From contig NZ_AP018314.1 in NCBI RefSeq assembly GCF_002368075.1, forward strand, positions 3,957,752-4,021,751: a stretch of 64,000 nt of DNA. Reading direction: 5' to 3'. Each line of letters begins with the position of its first letter. Within the stretch, counting starts at the first letter, position 1. This document shows positions 36,956 through 45,525 of the stretch, one piece after another. The stretch comes from Sphaerospermopsis kisseleviana NIES-73 (GTDB taxonomy: Bacteria; Cyanobacteriota; Cyanobacteriia; Cyanobacteriales; Nostocaceae). The notes under the pieces are model-generated. The model had not been told where the DNA came from. It worked only from the letters and a program-made list of their open reading frames with translations, and searched no databases. Both the position numbers and the translations under genes were made by a program.

Positions 36956-37341
36956 TAGTTATAATCACAATACATATATATTATCATCATTGACTGATGG
37001 CATTTTATTTCTTCTAGGACTTACGCATTGACAGGATCAACCAAATATGAGGTATGGGTTTCAGGCATTTTAACGTGATTTTTTAATGATTTTTGAGCGA
37101 TAGCGAGGCGCTGCTGCAAGCAGTTCGCTATTGATCAGAAGTTAATCGTCAAAAGCCTGAAATGGCGGATTTTAGTTCATGCACATCATGGTGAATTTGT
37201 ACAGTGCGTAAGTCCTATCTTCTTATTTCTTATCTATATGGATGGAATTTGTGTTATTGAACAGGCTAACAAAAAACCGTTTTTATAATCTAGAAAAATC
37301 CGGATTATTTCAACAATATCTCCGGCATATTAATGGTTTAA
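36956..37341. other. Gap holding a 201-base MITE
   Basis: No gene. Apart from the MITE at 37015-37217 the remaining ~125 bases before the broken glycosyltransferase show nothing I can assign. Confidence 0.6.
37015..37217. repeat. MITE with TAGGACTTACGCA inverted ends, ~201 bp
   Basis: TAGGACTTACGCA at 37015 is matched by TGCGTAAGTCCTA ending at 37217. The same ends bound the 93-base elements at 42452 and 44972. The interior differs from those and has no coding capacity. The flanking hexamers TTCTTC and ATCTTC agree at five of six positions, which fits a decayed six-base target duplication. Confidence 0.75.
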
Positions 37342-38179
37342 GAAGCAAAAAAAACCAGTCAAAAACTTGAATACATTAAAAAAAGCGCCCTAGATGAAAA
37401 AGCAAAAATAAGTATAACTTGTGCGGGAAAAAGAGACGGAGGCGGCGCACAACTTCATGCTTGTATCTCAACGATAGTTTTTGCTAATAGTATGGGTATA
37501 AGATATCATCATACGCCACTGATTAAAGTTGAGCATAACTATAACAATGATCCTCTTTGGGAAGCAAAGTGGGAAAATTATCTAGACCTTACTAATCTAT
37601 ACAGTCCTAGATTAAATAATCAAGACTATTTATTTGTAGACAATTATCATTCAATTGTTGATAAAATTTATGAAGCTATTACCAGTAAAAACGATCTAAA
37701 TATACGTGTTTTATACTGCCATGGCTATAGTGATGGAAACCCTCAAGAATTTGTAGATGTTTTGGACAATATAAGGAATCATTTTTTCTTGAGGAGAAAT
37801 CCACAACTTGTTTACTCTCCATTTGACTTCAATATTGCAATATATATGAGGCGAGGAGCGTTATACCTCAAGCCAGTGTATCCAGGCATTAATTAATCAT
37901 CTACGTTTTTACTTTAGAAAAGCCCGTCCTAGATTTTACATATTTTCCTACTCCGATGATGATGACTTAAAGATTCTTGAGGATGAGGACGTAAGACTTT
38001 TTGTTGACATGAATGTGTTTTCCGTTATGGATCATTTAGCTTACGCTGACTGCCTAGTGATGGCAAAAAGTTCCATGAGTTATGTTGCTGGTATGTTAAA
38101 CAGTGGACTTGTCCTTTATCAACCTTTCTGGTCTGTTTGTTTACCACACTGGTTTAGGGCTGATGGTTTCTTTGTTTAG
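37342..38179 (+). pseudogene. Frameshifted glycosyltransferase-like gene
   Basis: First frame: KISITCAGKRDGGGAQLHAC, FANSMGIRYHHTPL and IAIYMRRGALY up to the stop at 37896. Second frame, from ~37870 to 38179: LINHLRFYFRKARPRFYIFS, DMNVFSVMDHLAYADC, KSSMSYVAGMLNSG. The pattern MRRG plus AD-x-LVMAKSSMSY is like GT11/NodZ-type fucosyltransferases and related proteins of unknown function. A single-base change near 37863-37890 splits it, and no ATG precedes the first frame, so the gene is probably dead. The only start within it is an internal ATG at 37492. Confidence 0.7.
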
Positions 38180-38233
38180 ATATAAAAAAGGTCAACATAA
38201 AGTCAAAACCCTCCTAAACCCTAAGATTAAGTC

Positions 38234-39193
38234 ATGAAACCTTTACTTGTCAGTATAATTATTCCTGTTTTCAATCGGGAAAGGATGATTGGAGAGTGCA
38301 TTGAGTCAGTCTTGAAGCAAACCTACAAGTCAATAGAGTTAGTGGTTGTTGATGATGGTTCTACGGACAAAACCAAGGATCTAGTAATTTCTTTGTCAAC
38401 TACTGACACAAGTGTAATTCAATATATCTACCAACCAAACTCCGGCCAGTCCATCGCCAGAAATACCGGTTTAGCCCATGCTCAAGGAGAATTTATTCAA
38501 TATCTAGACTCAGACGACCTGTTAGAACCGACAAAATTACAGCTACAGGTCAAAGCCCTCCAAGAAAATCCTGATGCTGGGGTAGCCTACGGTATTACCC
38601 TACGCAAAAACATGGTGACAGGTGAAATTAAACCCTGGGCGAGAACACACGAAAAAATTGACAATATTTTTCCCGACTTTTTGCCCCAACGAGGCTGGGA
38701 TACCAATGCACCTCTGTGGCGACGTAGCGTCTGCGATGCTATCGGTCCGTGGGGTAACTTCCGCTGTATGGAAGACTGGGAACACGATCTCAGAGCCGGG
38801 ATGTTAGGAGTCAAAACCGTCCATGTGCCGGAAGTTGCCGTTATTGTTCGAGACCATCAAGGCGATCGCTCCAGTGGGATGAAAACAGGATTTACCCCAG
38901 TCTTCACCCGTGATTTCTTCCGATCCCATAAATCGATTTGGCTGCGGATGAAATCCCAGGGCTTAACTGATTGGAGTTATCTAGAACAATTTTCTCGTAA
39001 AATGTTCTGGATTGCTCGACTATGCGGCGAACGACAACTGATAGCAGAAGCTAAGGAAGCCCTCAGCTTTGCCACTGAGATGGTTGCTACCCACCATGCA
39101 CCTTGGGAAATAAGAACCTTCAAAGCGTTAACAAAAGTCTTGGGTTGGCCAAGAGCAGTAACCTGGACAGAAGCCTTGAAAAAAAGCCGTTAG
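38234..39193 (+). CDS. Glycosyltransferase family 2
   Basis: 319 residues, GT-A fold. Start: SIIIPVFNRERMIGECIESV; VVVDDGSTDKTKDLV at ~36-50; and the metal-binding YLDSDDLLEPTKLQ near 95-108. A central LPQRGWDTNAPLWRRSVC and MEDWEHDLRAGM fit acceptor-side residues. No membrane segment, so a cytoplasmic enzyme adding one sugar to the growing chain. Donor unknown. Confidence 0.88.
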   Translation: MKPLLVSIIIPVFNRERMIGECIESVLKQTYKSIELVVVDDGSTDKTKDLVISLSTTDTSVIQYIYQPNSGQSIARNTGLAHAQGEFIQYLDSDDLLEPTKLQLQVKALQENPDAGVAYGITLRKNMVTGEIKPWARTHEKIDNIFPDFLPQRGWDTNAPLWRRSVCDAIGPWGNFRCMEDWEHDLRAGMLGVKTVHVPEVAVIVRDHQGDRSSGMKTGFTPVFTRDFFRSHKSIWLRMKSQGLTDWSYLEQFSRKMFWIARLCGERQLIAEAKEALSFATEMVATHHAPWEIRTFKALTKVLGWPRAVTWTEALKKSR

Positions 39194-39302
39194 ATGTCGG
39201 AAAATATAAAAAACTATCGGCTGGTTTAGGAGTCATTCTCACAGTCCTATGGTTACGGTTTTCCCCCCGCTAAGAAACTCAGCCAAATCAAAATCTTTCT
39301 GT

Positions 39303-40277
39303 ATGCCTATCATTTCCGTTGTTATGAGCGTCTATAACGATGCTCAGAGGGTTAAAACCTCAGTAGACAGTATTTTGAACCAAACCTTCACAGATTTTGA
39401 ATTCATTATCATCAACGACGGTTCAACAGATGAAACAGGAACAATTTTAGATCGCCTAGCCAGTCAGGACTCACGAATAAAAGTGATTCACCAAGAAAAT
39501 ACTGGGCTAACCCAAGCCTTAATCCGGGGGTGTAACCAAGCCCAAGGTGAATTCATTGCCCGTCAGGATGCTGATGATTACTCCCACCCGCAACGTCTAG
39601 AGCTGCAATTGGCTAAAATCCAAAGTAGTCCACAGATTGGTATGGTTTCCTGCTCTACCCAATATATCGGACCCGAAGGAGAGCCACTGACCATTATTCA
39701 ACGATCTGAAAGCCCTGAAATAGCCACCCAGGAATTACTTCATCGCCGCCAGGGTCCGGGTGCCCATGGTAGTGTTTTGTTTCGCAAATCAGTGTACAAT
39801 GCCGTCGGTGGTTACCGCCCTGATTTCTATTTTGCTCAAGATTCAGATCTATGGTTAAGGATAGCAGAAAAAGCCCAGTTTGCCAGCTTGTCCCAGATAC
39901 TATATCTTCACCGCAGGGAGATTAACTCTACCTCCGGTGTTAATCGTGCCATACAACTCCGATTTGGAGAACTGGGTCAACTGTGTAAAACCGCCCGTTT
40001 AAACAGCCAATCAGAATCTGTTTATCTAGAAGAAGCAAAACAACTACGCAGCCAACTCCTGGCCAACAAATGGCAAAAACATCCTCCTGACCCCTTGGCT
40101 GTTGCTCAAGCTGCCTATTTTTTGGGTTCTCAATTACTAACCAACGGCGATCGCCGAGCAGTTAACTACCTATGGCAAACAGTAGGTCTGTGTCCCTGGC
40201 ACTGGAAAGGATGGTTTCGTTTGGGGCAAAGTATTCTGCAATTTCCCTTTGCTAAAGTCCACACAATACCCTATTGA
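39303..40277 (+). CDS. Glycosyltransferase family 2
   Basis: 324 residues if started at ATG 39303 (MPIISVVMSVYNDAQR), the usual GT2 beginning; an earlier in-frame ATG at 39249 has an AGGAG some 16 bases ahead and would add 18 residues. Motifs: FIIINDGSTDETGTIL and RQDADDYSHPQRL (metal-binding acidic pair), then HGSVLFRKSVYNAVGGYRPD. The C-terminal ~80 residues look helical and TPR-like. Its stop overlaps the next start (TGATG). Confidence 0.86.
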   Translation: MPIISVVMSVYNDAQRVKTSVDSILNQTFTDFEFIIINDGSTDETGTILDRLASQDSRIKVIHQENTGLTQALIRGCNQAQGEFIARQDADDYSHPQRLELQLAKIQSSPQIGMVSCSTQYIGPEGEPLTIIQRSESPEIATQELLHRRQGPGAHGSVLFRKSVYNAVGGYRPDFYFAQDSDLWLRIAEKAQFASLSQILYLHRREINSTSGVNRAIQLRFGELGQLCKTARLNSQSESVYLEEAKQLRSQLLANKWQKHPPDPLAVAQAAYFLGSQLLTNGDRRAVNYLWQTVGLCPWHWKGWFRLGQSILQFPFAKVHTIPY

Positions 40278-41446
40278 TGATTAACTCTCCTTTACGCATT
40301 CTGACAGTTGCCGATACTCCTTGCGATCCTAACTCTGGAGCCGCAGGAACAGTTTATTACACCAACCAAGCATTGAGAGAAATTGGTCATGAGGTAGATG
40401 AAATTTGGGCTGATGATTTAGGACCCAGGCGCATTGCTCACGGTAATCTCCATTCCTTGTTAGAGCAACCTAGAGCCTACCGCCGGGCCGTTATGAAGGC
40501 AACTCAAGCTAAACAATACGACTTAATTATTTTGGATCAGCCTCAAGCTTACCTTGCTTGTAAAGCACTAAAACAGAGTAATTTTCCGGGAGTGATTTTA
40601 AATCGGAGTCATGGTGTTGAGTTAAGAGTTAATCAGGTATTACCAAAATGGCATCAGAAATATCATATTCCTGAATCTCGTTATCCTCCCTTGATCACAT
40701 ATACTCTGCGAAGTTTGCTAGATCGTCAGTGGCAAGAGGTGATCAAATATTGCGATGGAATTATAGTTAGCTCAAGTTTGGATGAGAAATTTTTGACTGA
40801 TTTTTTCAAAGTTGATCAAAGTAAAGTTTGTTTAGCACCTCAAGGACTGTCCGATGAATTGTTAAACCAGCCAGAATTGATAGACACCGATACATCTCCA
40901 GGAAAATGGTGGAATTTACTCTATGTGGGTCAATTTGCCTTCTTTAAGGGTTATTTTGTTTTAGCTGAGATTATCAACCGTGTCTTAATTGAAAATCCAA
41001 ATATCAGGTTTACCTGGGTAGCTTCTGCTAAAGATCATGGGAGGATAAGAACCTTAATTTTGCCCCATATACTTGAGCGTGTTCAGCTTTTAGACTGGAT
41101 GTCCCAGTCTCAACTTAAAGAAACATATAGCCAGCACGGAATATTTATTTTTCCCAGTTTTTATGAAGGATTTGGCAAAACACCCTTAGAGGCTATGGCT
41201 TGTGGTTTATGTGTTGTTGCATCAGATGAGGGAGGAATGCATGATTATATTGATTCTGGTAACAATGGTTATTTATGCCCGGTGGGAGATGTTGATGAAT
41301 TTGTAGAGGTGATTAATAATTTGATATTAGACCTGGAAAAGACAAAGAACATTGCCCGTGCTGCAAAGAGATTTAGCACCAGTTACACCTGGAAATCTCA
41401 TGCATTTCAGATTCTTGAATATTTAAAGTCTTTTAAACAAAAATAA
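40277..41446 (+). CDS. Glycosyltransferase family 4
   Basis: 389 residues from ATG 40277, overlapping the previous stop; TTG 40274 is possible but less likely. Acceptor loop TPCDPNSGAAGTVYYTNQAL; donor part LLYVGQFAFFKGYFVLAE at ~215-232 and FPSFYEGFGKTPLEAMACGL with E-x7-E, then VASDEGGMHDYI. Clean GT-B enzyme, 4 bases ahead of the FkbM gene. Confidence 0.87.
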   Translation: MINSPLRILTVADTPCDPNSGAAGTVYYTNQALREIGHEVDEIWADDLGPRRIAHGNLHSLLEQPRAYRRAVMKATQAKQYDLIILDQPQAYLACKALKQSNFPGVILNRSHGVELRVNQVLPKWHQKYHIPESRYPPLITYTLRSLLDRQWQEVIKYCDGIIVSSSLDEKFLTDFFKVDQSKVCLAPQGLSDELLNQPELIDTDTSPGKWWNLLYVGQFAFFKGYFVLAEIINRVLIENPNIRFTWVASAKDHGRIRTLILPHILERVQLLDWMSQSQLKETYSQHGIFIFPSFYEGFGKTPLEAMACGLCVVASDEGGMHDYIDSGNNGYLCPVGDVDEFVEVINNLILDLEKTKNIARAAKRFSTSYTWKSHAFQILEYLKSFKQK

Positions 41447-41450
41447 GTGG

Positions 41451-42476
41451 ATGAAAAATTACAAATTAAGTTCAGATCAACTTGAATGGAGTAATTGTCC
41501 AGAGTTTGTAGAGTTTCCCTTTGTTTGTCGCCTGTGGCTTTGGTGGTGTTCAAGAGGTCCCAAATCAAGAAAAGGGGGAACTATTGGAGGAAACAAGATA
41601 TTTGATCTAATCAAAGTCTATCTTAGTTTGTTTCCGGTCTCATCCAACAATTTACTACCGGTCAAAATAAACAAATGGAATTTATTGATTGTTGTTGACC
41701 TGTTGGATTTTGAAATATATCAGCATACGATTCCGTCTATTTCCAATAAATACAGCGGATTTCAACTGCAAGAAATGTTACTGACCCAAGGTGACATTTT
41801 TTTTGACATAGGTGCCAACCATGGTATGTTTAGTTTATATGCGTCAAGACTAGTTGGTTCAGAAGGACGAGTTATTGCCGTAGAACCCCAACCACGTCTA
41901 GCAAAAGCCTTAATAACTAGTAAGGAACTTAACCAACTACAGCAAATATCTATTTTTGAGACAGCAGTGGGAAATCAAAATGGACAGTCCACATTTTCTA
42001 TTCCCAAACGGTCATCGGGTGTTGGATCATTATTTAAAGAGCATACTAGTCAATCATCCACCACGACTCAGATTAGTGTTGAAATGAAAACCCTTGACAA
42101 AGTTGCACAGGAGACAAAAATATCCCAACTTGATCTGATCAAAGTAGATGTTGAGGGAGCCGAATTCATGGTGTTTCAAGGTTCTCAATCAGTCCTTTTG
42201 AAGTACAAGCCCTTCCTCTGGTTTGAAATAAATCCCGATGCACAACGTATCGCTGGTCTGAAATCAACGGATCTCTTGAATATTCTGAGAAATTTCGGCT
42301 ACTGTAAATTTTATCAAGTCTCTAGTCTAGTTCGTGGCGAGTGTGTAGAGCCACAAGAATTTCCCAAACTCACAGATGTACTTGCGGTTCATGCCCAACG
42401 CATTTCTACATTTGATGCATTAAAAAACTCTTTTTGGGAAAATCTAACTTCTAGGACTTACGCAAGATATGACTAA
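41451..42476 (+). CDS. FkbM family methyltransferase, C-terminus altered by a MITE
   Basis: 341 residues. SAM loop FFDIGANHGMFSLYASRLVG at ~117-136, VIAVEPQPRLAKAL, and the family block LIKVDVEGAEFMVFQGSQS near 220-238. The N-terminal ~100 residues are an extra region without a motif known to me. The last seven residues (RTYARYD) and the stop come from a 93-base MITE. Removing it and one copy of its target duplication restores ENLTSTKLKK and a stop at 42567-42569. The catalytic core is untouched, so activity is probably kept. Confidence 0.86.
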   Translation: MKNYKLSSDQLEWSNCPEFVEFPFVCRLWLWWCSRGPKSRKGGTIGGNKIFDLIKVYLSLFPVSSNNLLPVKINKWNLLIVVDLLDFEIYQHTIPSISNKYSGFQLQEMLLTQGDIFFDIGANHGMFSLYASRLVGSEGRVIAVEPQPRLAKALITSKELNQLQQISIFETAVGNQNGQSTFSIPKRSSGVGSLFKEHTSQSSTTTQISVEMKTLDKVAQETKISQLDLIKVDVEGAEFMVFQGSQSVLLKYKPFLWFEINPDAQRIAGLKSTDLLNILRNFGYCKFYQVSSLVRGECVEPQEFPKLTDVLAVHAQRISTFDALKNSFWENLTSRTYARYD

Positions 42477-42544
42477 AAACCTTATTCTTGCGTAGGGGTA
42501 ATTCATGAATTACCCCTACTTTCGTTCCCTTTTGCGTAAGTTCT
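42452..42544. repeat. 93-bp MITE inside the fkbM 3' end
   Basis: Ends TAGGACTTACGCAA and TTGCGTAAGTTCT, flanked by a six-base duplication AACTTC (42446-42451 and 42545-42550). The centre contains the palindrome GTAATTCATGAATTAC. An inverted copy lies at 44972-45064. A solitary end (TTGCGTAAGTCCTA) occurs at about 42626-42640, just before the next gene. Confidence 0.88.
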
Positions 42545-42649
42545 AACTTCTACAAAGTTAAAAAAGTGAATACTATTGGTATGACCCTTGGCATCCCGAT
42601 GACCGGGCGCGATCGCCTCTGCCAGTTGCGTAAGTCCTAATAAATAAAG

Positions 42650-43666
42650 ATGATGAACGAAAATACAAATAAAAAAATCTACCTGGCGAGTCCAAATGAT
42701 ACTGATATCGTTTCTCTAAACTTCTGGCTTAATGACTTGCTTGAGAAAAACAACCCTCAGACTAACTTTGTCAAGGATCCTGACATAGCCGATGTTATTA
42801 TTCTTTTTGAAAATTTCTCATTTAAACATCTTGATTATATTAAAAGGCTTGAAAAAGATGATTTCATAAAGCGATATGCGGGTAAAATATATACCATAAA
42901 CTATGATGATACAACTTTCGGTTTTTTGCCTGGATGCTATACAGGTTTGACTCGAAATAATTTTATGAAAAATTTTCATATAGCATCTTGCTATCCTAAA
43001 GAATATAATCAGGAGTTAGTGGAGTTTAGAAAGGAATATCAATTTGAATTTAGCCCTAATCTTCTTTTTTCATTTAGGGGATCTGCGAAATCCCATCCTA
43101 TACGTGAAAGAATTTTCAGAAAAATTCCTCCAAATAAAGACTGGATTCTAACCAGAATAAATACAGCCTTTTATGCTCACACAGAGTTGGAAAAAAATGT
43201 TTTCTTACAAGAAATCTTAAATAGCCATTTTGTTCTTTGTCCTCGAGGATCATCCCCGTCAACCTATCGTATGTATGAAGCCATGTCCCTTGGTAGATGT
43301 CCAGTGATTATATCCGATGACTGGATACCACAAGTCGGAATTGATTGGTCATCATGCTCAATTCGTATTCCTGAATCAGAAATTCAGCGTATACCTGAAA
43401 TTCTCAAATCGCAACTTGCCAATGCAAAACAGTTAGGAATAAAAAGTTTACTTACTTGGAATAGCTTTTTCTCTGAGCAAAAAAAGTTTTCGATATTCCT
43501 TCAACAAATCCTAACTCTAGCAGATGTTCAACCTATCAAAAACTTCGATTCGTTACAGCAAGTTTGGCATTCGACTTCTTTCAGAAGAAACAACAAACTA
43601 AATTTAAATCAGCGGATCGCCCAAAAAATCCTTTCATTAACCAACAAAATAACTGAGTTAAAGTAA
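42650..43666 (+). CDS. Exostosin-like (GT47-type) glycosyltransferase
   Basis: 338 residues; two adjacent ATGs at 42650 and 42653. The C-terminal half holds the exostosin-like block: LLFSFRGSAKSHPIRERIF at ~143-161, LNSHFVLCPRGSSPSTYRMY and EAMSLGRCPVIISDDWIPQ near 198-240. The Arg-Gly and Glu-Ala-Met pattern is shared with GT47 and related GT-B enzymes. The N-terminal part (IADVIILFENFSF) fits the acceptor domain. Donor unknown. The upstream 100 bases contain MITE debris. Confidence 0.78.
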   Translation: MMNENTNKKIYLASPNDTDIVSLNFWLNDLLEKNNPQTNFVKDPDIADVIILFENFSFKHLDYIKRLEKDDFIKRYAGKIYTINYDDTTFGFLPGCYTGLTRNNFMKNFHIASCYPKEYNQELVEFRKEYQFEFSPNLLFSFRGSAKSHPIRERIFRKIPPNKDWILTRINTAFYAHTELEKNVFLQEILNSHFVLCPRGSSPSTYRMYEAMSLGRCPVIISDDWIPQVGIDWSSCSIRIPESEIQRIPEILKSQLANAKQLGIKSLLTWNSFFSEQKKFSIFLQQILTLADVQPIKNFDSLQQVWHSTSFRRNNKLNLNQRIAQKILSLTNKITELK

Positions 43667-43688
43667 CTAAAATTTTAAAATTTCCCAG

Positions 43689-44654
43689 ATGATATATTTT
43701 ACTGAGATAGGAAAACTAGGACGGTTAGGAAACCAAATGTTTCAATATGCGGCATTGGTAGCAGTTGCCGAAAATTTTAACTATGAGTTTCAAATAGATT
43801 TCACCGCTACTGAACTTTCTAGAGCTTTTATTTTATCTGCAATTGATCAAAAACTGGTTCCAAGTCAAGTCTTTTCTTTTAAAGAAAAACCACATACCTT
43901 TGATAAAAATCTCTTTCTTATAAAAGACAATACAGACATTGAAGGATTTTTTCAATCTTTTAAGTATTTTGAAAACTGTCAAGAAAGAATTCGCAGCGAA
44001 TTTAAATTTCAGCAAGGTATAGAGTTAATTGCAAAGTCAAAAATTCAAGCAATTAAAGAAGGAAAACAACTGGTAGCAGTTCATGTTCGTAGAGGGGATT
44101 ATGTTACTAGAGATAACAACATATTTACTCAAGATGCTATTAAGCTTTGTCAGCTTAACTATTACTTAAAAGCAATGTCTTTATTTGAAAATGAGAACAT
44201 AAAATTTGTTATTTTTTCTGATGATATATCATGGTGTAAGCAAAATATAAGAACAAACTGTGTGAAATCAAGCTCGTTAGTATATGTTGAAGGTAATAAT
44301 CAATATGTTGATTTGTGCATGATGACTCTATGCGATCACAATATTATTTCAACTAGTACTTTCGGGTGGTGGGGGGCATGGTTAAATAGCAATTCTAAAA
44401 AGAAAATCATTGCTCCCAGAAGGTGGTTTGGGCTAATGTGGGGTAACAACACTAAGGATTTATATTACGATAATTGGATTGTTATTGGCTCAACGACTGA
44501 TCACATAAAATACTGGATTATAGAAGCCCTATCATTTTTAAGAATCCGTAATCTAGTTTATCAAATATTAATTCGTATTAAATTTATTTTATTTCATCCT
44601 CAATTTGCTATTAATTCGCTTAAAAAACGGGTAAAAAATTTACTCTTTAGATAA
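43689..44654 (+). CDS. GT11 family alpha-1,2-fucosyltransferase-like protein
   Basis: 321 residues. All three GT11 blocks are visible: GRLGNQMFQYAALVAVAE at ~11-28, VAVHVRRGDYVTRD at ~135-148 (His-x-Arg-Arg-Gly-Asp, the GDP-fucose site), and STSTFGWWGAWLN near 222-234. Typical GT11 enzymes are ~290-300 residues; the extra C-terminus is basic. With the GT10 gene at 31571 it suggests a fucosylated glycan. Confidence 0.9.
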   Translation: MIYFTEIGKLGRLGNQMFQYAALVAVAENFNYEFQIDFTATELSRAFILSAIDQKLVPSQVFSFKEKPHTFDKNLFLIKDNTDIEGFFQSFKYFENCQERIRSEFKFQQGIELIAKSKIQAIKEGKQLVAVHVRRGDYVTRDNNIFTQDAIKLCQLNYYLKAMSLFENENIKFVIFSDDISWCKQNIRTNCVKSSSLVYVEGNNQYVDLCMMTLCDHNIISTSTFGWWGAWLNSNSKKKIIAPRRWFGLMWGNNTKDLYYDNWIVIGSTTDHIKYWIIEALSFLRIRNLVYQILIRIKFILFHPQFAINSLKKRVKNLLFR

Positions 44655-44817
44655 GAAAAAACATCGATCACGTTGGTGCTGCCCAGTATACACAAAACGT
44701 TATTCTCAAAGATGAACGATATTGATCATTGTGACTCATTAACAGTCGTCCAGCGAGTTTCCTAGGTCAAAACGGTAATCGTTGAAAATCCCAACTATCA
44801 ACCACATAATAATATTT

Positions 44818-44971
44818 AGCTAACCTTTTGACAGGGAAAAAACTAATGAAACTTTCAGTGATCATCCCCATCTATGAGCAGAAAAAGTGTTTTTTGATAC
44901 TATTTAGTCCTTGCAGAGACTAATGACACCAGAATTTGAACTTTTGGTGATTGACCAGACCTTAAATCATT
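44818..44971 (+). pseudogene. 5' fragment of a GT2 glycosyltransferase gene (copy of 58208)
   Basis: From CTAACTAACCTTTTGACAGG through the start ATG (44846) to CCAGACCTTAAATCAT it matches 58180-58332, except for a scrambled stretch where the intact copy reads GAGCGGGGAGAAGTGC. The match ends at the MITE. The remaining ~250 codons are missing. Confidence 0.85.
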
Positions 44972-45064
44972 CAGGACTTACGCAAAAGGAAACGAAAGTA
45001 GGGGTAATTCATGAATTACCCCTACGCAAGAATAAGGTTTTCAGTCACATCTTGCGTAAGTCCT
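44972..45064. repeat. 93-bp MITE, inverted copy
   Basis: Reverse complement of the element at 42452 with few differences; target duplication ATCATT (44966-44971 and 45065-45070). Two copies with the same length and the same duplication size define the element well. Confidence 0.88.
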
Positions 45065-45102
45065 ATCATTGTTTATGGGAGGCAATTTTTGTGGTTATAT
45101 AC

Positions 45103-45152
45103 AACCTGGATACACCCAAACCCAGCGCGATCGCCCTGAATAATGGAATTGT
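45103..45152 (+). repeat. ~50-bp dispersed repeat with a HIP1 site
   Basis: ACAACCTGGATACACCCAAA onwards to GGAATTGTCCGA matches 58079-58133 with two or three differences. At 58 kb it lies upstream of the GT2 gene; here it lies downstream of the gene fragment, so the segments were rearranged. Confidence 0.8.
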
Positions 45153-45164
45153 CCGATTAATTTG

Positions 45165-45323
45165 ACACAGCAATTTACCTATTTTATCAAAAAAATTATC
45201 AATAAAATCAGTAATTTCCTGATAAAAAACCCGCTCTTTTTCCCTACTACTACTCGCAGTTACCAATAACCTTAAAGTTTCCACCAATGAACTGATAGTA
45301 GCATCACAAACCAAATCAAACAA
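45165..45323 (-). pseudogene. Possible minus-strand gene remnant, not recognised
   Basis: A helical-looking frame reading DATISSLVETLRLLVTASSS, then EKERVFYQEITDFIDNFFDK. It has no family I know and its tail runs into the neighbouring repeat. It might be the end of an unknown gene or chance. Confidence 0.22.
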
Positions 45324-45379
45324 CTGATTTAAATCATCCCTTCACGACAATGTAAAAAACCTACCCTTGTAAGGAAGGG

Positions 45380-45433
45380 GGTGGGGTCAAACAATATTCG
45401 ATGCACTAATCATGACTTGACAAACATCCTCTA
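45380..45433 (-). repeat. Inverted copy of the repeat at 59090
   Basis: Read on the minus strand it gives GAGGATGTTTGTCAAGTCAT and onwards through GTTTGACCCC, as in 59087-59140. In the 58-59 kb region this sequence follows the intact GT2 gene. Confidence 0.75.
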
Positions 45434-45525
45434 AAACTTTGCTGACTATAATAATTTCTTATACAACTGCATTAATTATACATTATTAACATAGAATTAT
45501 ATAGTACACAGGTAAATAAGCATCT

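Larger units (their letters stand above)
44655..45525. other. Repeat graveyard between the GT11 gene and the large membrane protein gene
   Basis: 870 bases without an intact gene. In order: ~160 unassigned bases, a 5' fragment of the GT2 gene found at 58208, a 93-base MITE, a ~50-base repeat also found at 58074, a possible minus-strand remnant, and an inverted copy of the repeat at 59090. These are listed separately. Confidence 0.75.

Noticed and set aside
44911..45165. 84-codon frame starting MQRLMTPEFELL
   Set aside because: It is a fragment of the duplicated GT2 gene running into a MITE, not a gene of its own.
45417..45452. TTGACA followed by TATAAT upstream of the 706-residue membrane protein gene
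   Set aside because: The spacer is about 24 bases, too long for a standard sigma-70-type promoter, and the region lies in shared repeat DNA.
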